Shown: one piece after another, positions 45,601 to 53,847 of the stretch
How the letters are laid out: each line of letters starts with the position of its first letter
Position numbering within the stretch: the first letter of the stretch is position 1
Assembly: GCF_037893015.1 (NCBI RefSeq)
Contig: NC_133661.1
Location: 246,151,503-246,215,502, forward strand
Reading direction: 5' to 3'
Length of the DNA: 64,000 nucleotides
DNA from: Macrotis lagotis
Taxonomy: Eukaryota > Chordata > Mammalia > Peramelemorphia > Peramelidae
The notes under the pieces: model-generated
What the model was told of the DNA's origin: nothing
Database searches by the model: none
The model's input: only the letters and a program-made list of their open reading frames with translations
Position numbers and translations under genes: made by a program

Positions 45601-48600
45601 AAAAGGTACTTTGTTCTCTTCAGTTTCTGAACTCTGGTTTTCAAAACTTTTGTATCAGCCAAATTTGATTGATTGGTTAGTCAGTGTTGCAAATATGAGA
45701 ATAATAGGCAGCAGAACTGAATGCTGAAAAATCTTTTAGATACTGATTCTTAAAAAAGTTACTCCAAACTGAATGTTTCTTCAGAGAGCCCTTGAATTCA
45801 TATATTATCTTCTTCTGAGAGGCCACAGATTGTATCTTCTGTGACTGAGAATGTAGCAGAAAATCCTGGAAAAGGTGATGGTGCTTTGGAGGAGCAGGAA
45901 ACCCTGTCAGGAGACCAGCTTCTTAAAGAGGTAAGGAATATATTCTTAAAAAGGTAAAGAATATATTCTTAAAGAGGTAAGGAATATATCTTAAAGGAGA
46001 ATTTCTGATACCACAATTTTCTTTAGTTTTGTCTGATTTGCTAACTTTGTTATTAAAAGTAGAAACAAATTATAGACTGGGAAGGCTAACTTTTTTGTAT
46101 TATATTTCTAGTTCATCTCATAGAATTTCATCCCTCCTCTATTCTAACACATTAAATGCTTCAAAAATAAATTAATTGAATAAAACTATGGTACCATGTT
46201 CCCTAAAAATTCCTTAATATCAGATTAATTAATAATCAGATAGAATTATAGAATCATAATCCCTTTGAGTGAAAAAGAGAAATCATCTAGTTCTATCCCT
46301 TTATTTTATGGATGAGGAAATTCAGGCACAGAGATGAAAAGTGACTTTACAGTTTCATAGATGGTAATTAATGGAGCGTATACCCAAAACCAGTTCTTTC
46401 TATTCCACTATGATGTGTGTTTTTCTGTCTTTCTCTCCCCCACTTTAAAACAATAGTAAACCTGCTTCAAGTTTCTGGTTAAGATTTTTGAGGAATGATA
46501 TTAGTAGAAGAGGAGCTCATTCCATTAGGGGAAGAGGAGGTATTAAAAGAGATAAGTGAAAAAATATTTGGGGGTAAGAAAAGGATCATTTTGAATGCCA
46601 TCCCAAGGGTTCTAGCTTACATAGGAACAGCTGGAACGATTTATCAATGGAAACAATACTCCTATGAGAAAACTTTAGGAAAAAACTACAGACTAGAACT
46701 GTTTCCACATATTTGCAATTGCACTACTTTAATTGAAAATACTAGCATCGGGGTGGCTAGGTGGCGTAGTGGATAAAACACCGGCCTTGGAGTCAGGAGT
46801 ACCTGGGTTCAAATCTGGTCTCAGACACTTAATAATTACCTAGTACTTAGCTGTGTGGCCTTGGGCAAGCCACTTAACCCCATTTGCCTTGCAAACAAAA
46901 CCTAAAAAAAAAAAATACTAGCATCTCTAAAGCTCCTTCCACTTTCTTTGTGATATATTCTATTCTTTTGTCAGTAGGTGTAACATTTCTACTAAACTAG
47001 ATGCTACTAGGAGAAGAAGCCAGGAAATAATAACACATCTTTCTCTTCATGCTGAAGTAGAATAGTGATCTGAAGGAAATAATCCAAGATTAGATTATGG
47101 ACCAATCACATGAGTTAGAGAGGACTTTGAATCTAAGAAGACAAAGCTGACTACATTTTTACTGTAAGTTATAGGGCAGGCTTCTAGCAATAGAAACAGT
47201 GTTTAAATATAAAACCAGCCCCCACCCTTCCAGTTCTTGGTGTTAATGATTAGATTATAATTATTTGCACAACTCTATTAGGATTGGATAAAATAGAGAA
47301 CAAGATAGTCCCTACCTCAGGGTTTTGATAAGGTAAACAGAAAATACAATTCAGACATGGAATCATAGAGCCAGGTGGTACTAAGAAAAAAAGTATTTGT
47401 TTTATGTATTTGTATTGTACTTTTGTGAAGTATTTGATGGTTACCTGGAAGGTGGGAGGTGAATAGGAAAAGTAGGAAGAGAATTCATGGCATGATGGGA
47501 AGGAGAATTAAATCCCAGGTGGCACAAGAACAGATTAAAATAATTAGGGAGGTGCATCAGTAGGATGAGAAGGAAAAAAAATAGAGTGATTTGTGGAAAT
47601 TAATGCAAAACAAAATATGAATATGATCACAGTTGTGGGCAACGATTTTTAGAAAGCATAGAGTTGTGAAAGGCAGATGAAGGAATGAAGAGAAATTTTT
47701 GAAATAAGAATATAACAAATTGGAATTGAAGGGGATCCAGAAGAAATTGAGAGGGGAAAAAAAAGGAAAAGAACCACCCTAAATGGGATATTAGATCTTG
47801 ATGTAAGATAAGAAGAAAAAATATTTTTATTGCTGATGCTGTTGTTGGATAAAGTTATCTTTTAGCCAGAAGCTTTTTGAACTGTTCAAGTAAAGAATGC
47901 TTAATAGTAACCTTTGGGATATACCCTTCAATCAGGAATCTGTTGTTCGAATGAACAAATATCAAGCACCAAAAGGATCGGGAGACATGGTTATGATCCA
48001 GTCAGACACAGGAGATACAGGAATCATGGATGTACTTTCAACTGAATTGGAGTCTGCAGACCTCCTTGGAGAACAGAGAAGAGGTAAGATCTTGGAAAAG
48101 AGTAGTGGTTTTAAAGAGCATGGTTTTTTTTAAAGAACATAGAGGTGACAAGGTCAAAGAATTGGATAAGGACAATGTTCTTCTCTAAGCTTGCTTCCCT
48201 ATTAGCTTTTCCTGAGGGTCCCCTCCCCCTCATGATAAGCTTTCTGTCTCTTTCAGTTTCAACACCTCCTCTGTCTCCTCCATCCATATGGACCTTTGCC
48301 AAGATGAAGGAATTCAAAACCAAGATGAGCAAGGTGAAGAATTCTCGGCTAGTGGTCAAGCGAGGTGAAGTTGTAACAGTGCGTGTGCCTACCCACCCTG
48401 ATGGGAAGCGAATCTTTTGGGAATTTGCCACTGATAATTATGACATTGGCTTTGGTGTCTATTTTGATTGGACCCCTGTAACCAGCACTTCTGTTACTGT
48501 GCATGTCAGTGAGTCCAGTGATGAAGATGAGGATGATGAAGAAGATGGGGAGGGAGGGATTGAAGGCAAGTATGACGCTGACCTTGTTTTCAGTTTCTTC

Positions 48601-49409
48601 TATGTGGTTTTCATCCTGAGTTATAGCAGGTTCTTCTTACTCTAAGCCACCAGAGAATCCCATTTGGTCTTGTGAGATAAAGGTCTAGCTTCTGAGAGAA
48701 CACTGAGGTGGAAATAATGTTGGTGTTTCATTTGGGGACATTGTATCCCCTAAATAAGTATGGAGTTAGTCTCAAGGACAGTGCTAATTGGGGTAAGGTT
48801 GACAGTATGTTTCAGATCAGAAATAATAATGTTTTATGGCAGAGGTGTCAAACATGTTACCCATAATATTCCTGTGTGCCCTCAGAACCAGATCAAAATG
48901 TAGAGAAATGCAAAACAAATCAAACTATATAAGAGTATAGATAATGCTGATATATGGTTTTCTTAGTAGGTGTCCTTCAGGAATCCTTATGTATGCTTTA
49001 AATGCCCTCCCATTTCTACTTGAGTTTGATTTCAGTGTTCTATGGAATTCCTTGGTCAGAGGATGTTTATCCCAAAGTCCTGGACTAATTCCAAATTATA
49101 TGATTACATTCCATCGGCCTACATTCTTCTGAACTTCCTCTGCTGACTAAATTGTTTCATTCCCTTCTGTGGGAGTTTAACAGCTGCTACTATTCTCCAT
49201 TTCAATTGCTGTACTCTTGTCAAAGTGTAATTGAGAGATTGATGGATCTCTTTTGTTCAAGTTTTCTAAGGTATTCTTCTCTGTGACCCTTTGATTCCTC
49301 TTCTCTCTCTTGTTCTTGTCCAGTCAATCAACAAGTATATTTAAGTCAACAAATATTATCTGTGCCAGATAACCATGTTAATAGCTTGGGATATAAATAC
49401 AAAGAATGA

Positions 49410-49452
<43 letters not shown>

Positions 49453-50950
49453 GGACCTAAGTCAAAATCTTAAAAAACACTCATATTTATGGATGAAGAG
49501 CTAATAAAGGAGATTAAGAAAGTGTTCAGACAAGTAGAAGATAAACCAAGAGAAAGAAGTATCTCAAAAGCTGAGAGAAGAGAGAGTATCCAAGAAGGGT
49601 TATGTCAAATGTAGTATATAGGTTTAGAAGGATTAGACTACAATGAACTATCAGATTTAGCAATTAAGAGATCATTGGAAACTTTGGAAAGAGTAGTTGT
49701 TTAGTTAATGAGATTAGAAGCCAGATCGAAAGGATTTGAGGAATGTATAATAGGAGAAACAAGTGTGGATAGATTTTTAAAAGCCTTTAGCTTGAAAATA
49801 GAGCTATAGAATGATAACTTGAGATAATGGTATGGTTTAGTGAAGGTTTTTTAAAAGGGTTGGAGAAGACTTGAGCATGTTTGAAGTAGTAGAAATGGAA
49901 GTAGAATAGGAAGAAGTTGAAGATTCAAGAATAGGGAATGGTTGTTGATGGCAATGTTCTAGAGAAGATGGGAGGAGAGGTCAAGGAGGTCAAGTGCACA
50001 TTGTCCTTGAAAGGAAAAAGACCACTACTTGGTCAGTTATAGGGTGGAATGAAAGAGATGATATCTAATGAAAGGAGAGGGAACTTTTGTGGGGGGGAAA
50101 TGAGCTCATGTTGAATGTTTAAAATTTTTTCACTAAGAAGCAGAGTTCTCAGTGGATAAGGAGGGGGACTGACATTTAGAAATTGCTTCTGTAAGGAGTG
50201 AGATAATGGATCAGTTAGGGAGAAATAAGTGGATTGCCTTGCTATGGTAGGTTTGAATAGATGGGGAAAAAGCAAAAAAAAAGGGGAGGCAGCAGGGGGT
50301 TCAGGATGAAAGGGGGTTTATTCACTATGGGCCAGTAATTCCTGATGGCCCAGGAGGGGGGAGTAAGTAGGGTTGGAGGAGAGTATGGATGAAATAGGGT
50401 TGAGGGGGAATGAAAATGGGGAGGAGATAACAGGAATTAGGGGGCTAGAGAGTTTTTTTGTTTTGTTTTGTGTTTAGTTTTTTTTGCAAGGCAATGGGGT
50501 TAAGTGGCTTGTCCAAGATCACACACAGCTAGGTAATTATTAAGTGTCTGAGGTCGAATTTGAACTCAGGTACTGCTGACTCCAGGGCCGGTGCTCTATC
50601 CACTGCACCACCAAGCCACCCTGACAGTTTTTCATAAATGGTTGATGATTAATAAGATGGGGACAGAAATAAATGAAAGCATAGGGATAGCAGTCTCTAA
50701 AGAGCATTTTAAGGCTAAGTGGGCGAGGCTTGGATCTGCTTCACCTGTGTTGCTGGTGAAGTGGGGTCAGATAGTGGGCATTAATCTCCCCAGCCAGCAG
50801 AAGTCATTGTTTAGCAGTCCGGCCCAAGTGTGTATTGGGACTTCTAGGGTGGTTGGAACTGGAGAGTGATGGTCCTATACCTGTGATTAGATCCCTATGA
50901 TCATCTACTTCCCTTCTCTGGGGAAGCCCTTGTCCCTTATTCTTCTGATA

Positions 50951-50996
<46 letters not shown>

Positions 50997-52249
50997 TCTT
51001 CTGTTGGCCGAGTCCTTTATAATTCTAGAATTATATCTTACCTTGTCTCTAAGCATCTTAAAATGGCATGGAAAGCAGGAAGAAAAAGATCCCTTTTTAT
51101 TTTAAGCTGGTAAAGTCATGTGAACTGCTATAACTAATATAGATGGATGGTTACAGCTCCAGAAAATAGTTTGGTGCCAAAACATTCAGCCTTCTAAATT
51201 CATATGTATTCTAGCCAAACAAATCACTGGTTTTCCCCCATGCTGTCCTAAATGGTATAATGGAAAGAGCCTTACTGAGTTTTATAATTAAGGCTCTAAT
51301 CCTAACTCTTCTACTAGCTAAATATATGTGACTCCTGAGACAAATCATTTTATCTTGGAGTTTCCTTATCTTTTTACTGAGGTGATGCTAAGATCCTGTC
51401 CATTTTCTGTGGTTCACAATGAATGTCACACTTGCCATTTTTGTATCCAGACAGACACTGAAATTTTTGTAAGAACATAAGAATTGTCTAGTCCTTTATT
51501 TAAAGCCAATCCAAGTTGAGGTGGTGGTTGCAGTGCAATAATGAGTAGGAACCAAACCAATTCTACTAATGCCATGAGGGGAATTTCTTCATTTTCTAAC
51601 ATCTCCCTAAAACCTTTTCTTGTTATGCTTTCTTTAAAGTTGCTGTGGGAAAGTTTTTTTTTTTCTATTGAGTCCAAGACTGCTGGAAAACCTATAGCTG
51701 ACCTGAATAATAGAGAACCACATCCTTTTATATTCTACTGTGTTTTAATAGAGAAAAATTGAAGTTGTATAGTTAAATTTATTGACTTTTTTTTCTTCAC
51801 AGTCAAGCCCTTCATCTGTCTAGTGCAAAAGAAGCCAGTGTTTTCTTGCTTAATGTCACAGTGTGTCATCCCCTCTAATCCTGAACTATTTATATACTTT
51901 GAGGGCTAAGAAGGACCTTGAAATGTTAACTTAGTCTGTTCCCTTGCCTCTAGATAGGACTTGGCTTATGACTTTCCCTCTGCTTGCCCAATGAATTAAT
52001 GCCAAACCTTTCTGCCACTTTCCTCATGCAGGACTCGTCCCAATTGGAGATGTGGAGATGGGGTCCAAGAGCTCTCTGCGGAATCGCTATGGGGAGATCA
52101 TGCCAGTTTATCGGAGAGATAGCCACCGAGATGTACAGGCTGGTTGCCATGATTATCCTGGAGAAGGCATCTACCTGCTTAAATTTGATAATTCCTACTC
52201 ACTGCTACGCAACAAGACTCTCTACTACCATGTATATTACACCAGCTGA
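31499..52249 (+). CDS. TMED8: TMED8, GOLD-domain protein (spliced)
   Basis: Six coding exons: 31499-31577, 40645-40732, 45822-45930, 47936-48083, 48257-48565 and 52032-52249. They total 951 nt, or 316 aa plus TGA (human about 325 aa as I recall). Residues 1-92 are low-complexity and acidic. A conserved segment [19 protein letters not shown] lies at about 106-124. The GOLD domain runs from about 155 to 314 ([33 protein letters not shown]), with an acidic insert ([11 protein letters not shown]) at about 226-244. It then continues [14 protein letters not shown] and ends in HVYYTS. Unlike true p24/TMED cargo receptors it shows no signal peptide or transmembrane helix; its GOLD resembles that of ACBD3, so a cytosolic Golgi-associated role is an inference. 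Intron 5 has a GC donor. The frame is open upstream of the first ATG, to 31328. Confidence 0.94.
33118..33298 (-). repeat. MIR-type SINE
   Basis: ATTTCTATAGTGCCTACATT, TTGTTTTACAGTTAAGGAAT and AACCATGGTCACATAG. Confidence 0.65.
33336..33367 (+). repeat. (GA)n microsatellite
   Basis: GAGAGAGAGAAAGAGAGAGA pattern, followed by a TATATG-rich stretch to about 33440. Confidence 0.9.
33868..34030 (+). repeat. MIR-type SINE
   Basis: AACATGGTACAGAGGAAAG, TATCTGGATTCAAATTCTGA and GATCTGTAAAATGAGGTA. Confidence 0.7.
34100..35190 (+). mobile_element. L1 ORF2 C-terminal and 3'-region remnant
   Basis: A degraded L1 stretch: AATGGATAATTTTGATAACA, CCAGTTGATAAATGGTCAAG and CAGCTACATAAAAAATGCTC are typical of the region near the L1 ORF2 end. 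It is interrupted by a MAR1-type SINE, and related sequence resumes at about 35415-35560. No open frame. Confidence 0.7.
35188..35410 (-). repeat. MAR1-type SINE with RTE-derived tail
   Basis: GAGGTTTTCTTGGTAAAGCT, GAGCAAACTGAGGCAAATAG and TTCACTGTGCCATCTAGTTG; inserted in the L1 remnant. Confidence 0.75.
36136..36317 (+). repeat. CORE-SINE with target-site duplication
   Basis: SINE 36151-36302 flanked by AAAGATTTCCAGTTG and AAAGATTTCTAGTTG (36136-36150, 36303-36317). Confidence 0.92.
36570..36665 (+). repeat. Compound (TG)n-(TC)n-(TA)n microsatellite
   Basis: TG run, ATAACATC spacer, TC run, then TATATATATATAT blocks. Confidence 0.95.
36690..36800 (-). mobile_element. Antisense LINE 3'-end fragment (probable L1)
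   Basis: TTTAATTTTCCAAACTATAT, GTAGTTTTCAGCAATCATTT and TTTCTCCTTTCCTTCCCCC. Confidence 0.5.
36840..36892 (+). repeat. (TG)n microsatellite
   Basis: About 17 uninterrupted TG units, then TATGTATG. Confidence 0.95.
37535..37571 (+). repeat. (TG)n microsatellite
   Basis: About 18 TG units, next to an older dispersed repeat (37440-37530). Confidence 0.95.
37771..37965 (-). repeat. CORE-SINE with target-site duplication
   Basis: Antisense SINE 37784-37952 flanked by CCCCCTTTGATCT at 37771-37783 and 37953-37965. Confidence 0.9.
39491..39696 (+). repeat. CORE-SINE ending in a (TG)n microsatellite
   Basis: SINE with a doubled head (GGCGGCTAGGTGGCGCAGC, then GGCTGGGTGGTTCAGTGGAT) to AAAAAACCTAG, continuing into about 22 TG units. 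TATCTTTGGG at 39492-39501 and 39687-39696 frames both, so the TG tract lies inside the insertion. Confidence 0.85.
39697..39845 (+). repeat. Older CORE-SINE at the same target
   Basis: Diverged SINE (CACCAGCCCTGAAGTCAGG to CACTTAACTTTAATTCAAAA) followed by ATATCCTTGGG at 39835-39845, a third copy of the duplicated target. Confidence 0.75.
40645..40732 (+). CDS. TMED8: TMED8 coding exon 2
   Basis: Acceptor TTTGCCTGCTTAG, donor GGCAG|GTAGGA; phase 1 in, phase 2 out. It encodes [17 protein letters not shown] and a Ser-rich end. Confidence 0.9.
40985..41180 (+). repeat. MIR-type SINE
   Basis: TTGGAGAGAGTGCTAGACTC, TACTTGGGTTCAAGTCCCAT and GAGTCTCAGTTTGCTTGAC. Confidence 0.75.
42042..42330 (-). 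repeat. MAR1 tail fragment followed by MIR-type SINE
   Basis: GTTATTCAGTCATTTGAATC at the left is an RTE-type SINE tail. TTCAGAACTGAGGCTTTAGA and AAAATGACTTGCTCAGTGTG belong to a diverged antisense MIR. Confidence 0.55.
42478..42720 (+). repeat. Near-full-length MIR/Ther-1 SINE
   Basis: CAAGGTGGCAACACAATGGA through GTGCCTCAGTTTCCTCTTTT to AAGTGCTTTGCAAAATC. Confidence 0.8.
42905..43058 (-). repeat. WSINE1/MAR1-type CORE-SINE
   Basis: Antisense copy 42918-43044 with diverged flanks TAGTACTTTTTCT and AAGTGCTTTTTCT. Confidence 0.85.
43650..43852 (+). repeat. MAR1-type SINE with RTE/BovB-like 3' end
   Basis: GCCTCAGTTTCTCATCTGTG, GAAATGGCAAACCACTCC, then GTCAGACACGACTGAACAAC, the RTE tail signature. 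Confidence 0.85.
43905..44060 (+). repeat. WSINE1/MAR1-type CORE-SINE
   Basis: Full-length from GGGGGTGGCTAGGTGGTTCA to CTTGCAAAAACCCTAAAAAA. Confidence 0.9.
44700..44880 (+). repeat. MIR-type SINE
   Basis: ACCTGAGTGACCTTGAGTGA, TGGTTTCAATTTCCTAATCA and GAACTAGATGAACTTTGCAG. Confidence 0.65.
45822..45930 (+). CDS. TMED8: TMED8 coding exon 3
   Basis: Acceptor TATTATCTTCTTCTGAGAG|G is the only one nearby giving an open frame (phase 2 in). Donor AAAGAG|GTAAGG, phase 0 out. It encodes [20 protein letters not shown] and a Glu-rich end. The donor is part of a 23-bp tandem repeat. Confidence 0.85.
45920..45999 (+). repeat. TMED8: 23-bp tandem repeat spanning the TMED8 exon 3 donor
   Basis: Copies at 45920-45942, 45943-45965 and 45966-45988 plus a partial fourth. 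Copies 1 and 3 are identical; copy 2 has two substitutions. Each full copy holds a GT donor (45931, 45954, 45977). Confidence 0.95.
46495..46749 (+). other. Unassigned open frame in TMED8 intron 3
   Basis: An 85-codon open stretch (ATG 46495) runs until a SINE at 46750. It has an acidic start ([20 protein letters not shown]) and a mixed remainder. I recognise no family, and there is no splice or promoter context. Confidence 0.15.
46736..46925 (+). repeat. CORE-SINE with perfect target-site duplication
   Basis: SINE 46750-46911 flanked by AAAATACTAGCATC at 46736-46749 and 46912-46925. Confidence 0.93.
47936..48083 (+). CDS. TMED8: TMED8 coding exon 4
   Basis: Acceptor ACCCTTCAATCAG|GAATC is phase 0; upstream candidates meet in-frame stops. 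Donor AGAAGAG|GTAAGA, phase 1 out. It encodes [20 protein letters not shown] and [13 protein letters not shown]. Confidence 0.88.
48257..48565 (+). CDS. TMED8: TMED8 coding exon 5 (GOLD domain, first part)
   Basis: Acceptor TCTGTCTCTTTCAG; phase 1 in and out. It ends ATTGAAG|GCAAGT, a GC donor with otherwise perfect consensus. It encodes [20 protein letters not shown] through the acidic [13 protein letters not shown] insert. Confidence 0.93.
48841..48970 (-). mobile_element. hAT-like DNA transposon fragment
   Basis: Begins GCAGAGGTGTCAAACATG; its reverse complement shares CATTTTGATCTGGTT with the copy at 1345-1457. Confidence 0.45.
49411..49450 (+). repeat. (TG)n microsatellite
   Basis: About 20 TG units in TMED8 intron 5. 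Confidence 0.95.
50457..50623 (-). repeat. WSINE1/MAR1-type CORE-SINE
   Basis: Antisense, poly-T/TTTG tract through GCAAGGCAATGGGGTTAAGT to CACCACCAAGCCACCC. It is the last young SINE before about 11.9 kb without one. Confidence 0.88.
50953..50995 (+). repeat. (GT)n microsatellite
   Basis: About 21 GT units in TMED8 intron 5. Confidence 0.95.
51242..51385 (+). repeat. MIR-type SINE
   Basis: GTATAATGGAAAGAGCCTTA, TAATCCTAACTCTTCTACTA and TTGGAGTTTCCTTATCTTT. Confidence 0.65.
52032..52249 (+). CDS. TMED8: TMED8 coding exon 6 (GOLD domain, end)
   Basis: Acceptor CTTTCCTCATGCAG at 52031, phase 1 in. It encodes [38 protein letters not shown] and VYYTS, then TGA at 52247-52249. Confidence 0.95.
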
Positions 52250-53652
52250 GGGCCTGAGGCCACAGGTCTGGTGGGCAAAGAGGGATTTTTTTTTTTCTGA
52301 TGCCTTTTGCTTTCTATGGACAACCTGCTTCAATGCTAAGTGTGAGGCTTCTGGAGTTTGCACTTGCCTGCCTGGCATGCCTGCCTATTGACCTAAGAAT
52401 AGCTTCTTCCTCTTCCACCACTTCTACAGGTTACATTTGGACAGTTTCTCCTGATATTAACTTCATAGATAATACTCTGTGAAGTCATCAGGCAAGAACC
52501 TAAGAGGAAGTGGGATGTTGTCTATTTATTTGTCTCTTTTTTGCTTTGTCCAAGGTATGCCATTGAGCTGGGGGTGGCCACCCTTCCTCTCCCCAAATCC
52601 TGCCATTTACAGCACTTGCCAGCCTCCTTGGTTTTATAAGTTTGTGATGTGGATCCCTGGCTTTCCATATCACTCAGGAAGGGGAAAGCTCATGTTTATA
52701 AAAGAAACAGAGATGCTAAAGCAAAAGAATCTTTCTGCCCAGCCTCTTTCCACTGCCATGTTCCTAGTCTGTTCCTTGTTGTTAGCCTACACTGGCTCTT
52801 CTGTTTGAAGAGGCCTTACTGCCCTTTGAGGACTATGCCTTGTTCCCTGTGGTGAGTCCTCAGCTGCTAAGTCTGTGTACTTGCTACCAATGCAAAGAGT
52901 TTTTAATGTAATCTTTAAGACCCAGTGTATTTTTAGAGTCTCCTGAGAAAAGATTCCCAACCACTTCCTTCTGTCAATAAGCAGTCACCCTAACTTGGGG
53001 CCACTGCTACAGAAAGAGAAAAGTGGTGATATATGGTAAGAAATAGTGATCAGGCACTGAATGACTTTTTACCGTCCTAGAACATGCTTTCCTGACACCT
53101 AAGTGTGGCTATATCTTTGTATGGAAGAAGAATGTAGTCTGGTTGCAAATCCAAGCTTCCCTACCACCTCTTTATTACTAGAATTCTAGTGAATATTGCT
53201 GGAGAATTTGCTTTAGACCCAAATGCAGTGAAATCTGTTCAGGTAATTCTCTTTGTCATTTTTTCCTACCTGTTAGATTCATGTGAAAGGCTCAGCAATT
53301 TAGAGGTTTCTGGATTTGCTGTTTACCATCTTTGATCCTCTTAAGTCTTTTAGAAAAAGGTGATAATGGAGCTCCATGGTTGCAGCTCCTTTTGTTATTT
53401 GTTCATTTCCCTGCCAAATCCCATTTCCCTGGTAATAGTCTCACCCCACTTCCACCTCCCCACACAATTAACCTTAAATCCTAGGAGTGCCACAGGGTAT
53501 CAGGTGGTGCTTCTAACTGTTGCCAGAGCAACTTGGTACTTAGAGAAGGGATAGAAGAACTGGGATTTGTCTGTTGCTTTTACCTCCTTTTTTCCCCTCC
53601 TCATTCCTTTTGTCAACTCTGTGAGTGTCTTAGGATTGTCAGGAGTAAACAG

Positions 53653-53680
53653 ATTTATTTATTAAATTATTTATTTTTGA
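53653..53680 (+). promoter_or_regulatory. TMED8: AU-rich element in the TMED8 3' UTR
   Basis: ATTTATTTATTAAATTATTT contains overlapping ATTTA pentamers and a TTATTTATT nonamer, the type bound by mRNA-decay factors. Confidence 0.5.
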
Positions 53681-53841
53681 AATGCATTTCAGTTCTCCTT
53701 TGAAATAGTTTTCACCTGTTACTCTAGAGGTTTGTCTTTTGTTCTGAGCCATTTGGGCAGCTTTTTACATAGAGTTAAAAATGATGGTGTTTGCAGTAGT
53801 CTTGCCTGTCAGCTCAATGTCCTTTCAGAAAGAGAGAAGAA

Positions 53842-53847
53842 AATAAA
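53842..53847 (+). promoter_or_regulatory. TMED8: Candidate proximal poly(A) signal of TMED8
   Basis: AATAAA 1.6 kb after the stop codon, within GAAAATAAACC. Confidence 0.4.

Noticed and set aside
48566..48645. GT donor within AAGTATGAC, or read-through of TMED8 exon 5
   Set aside because: Both destroy the phase with the last exon; read-through yields a hydrophobic tail unrelated to the GOLD domain.
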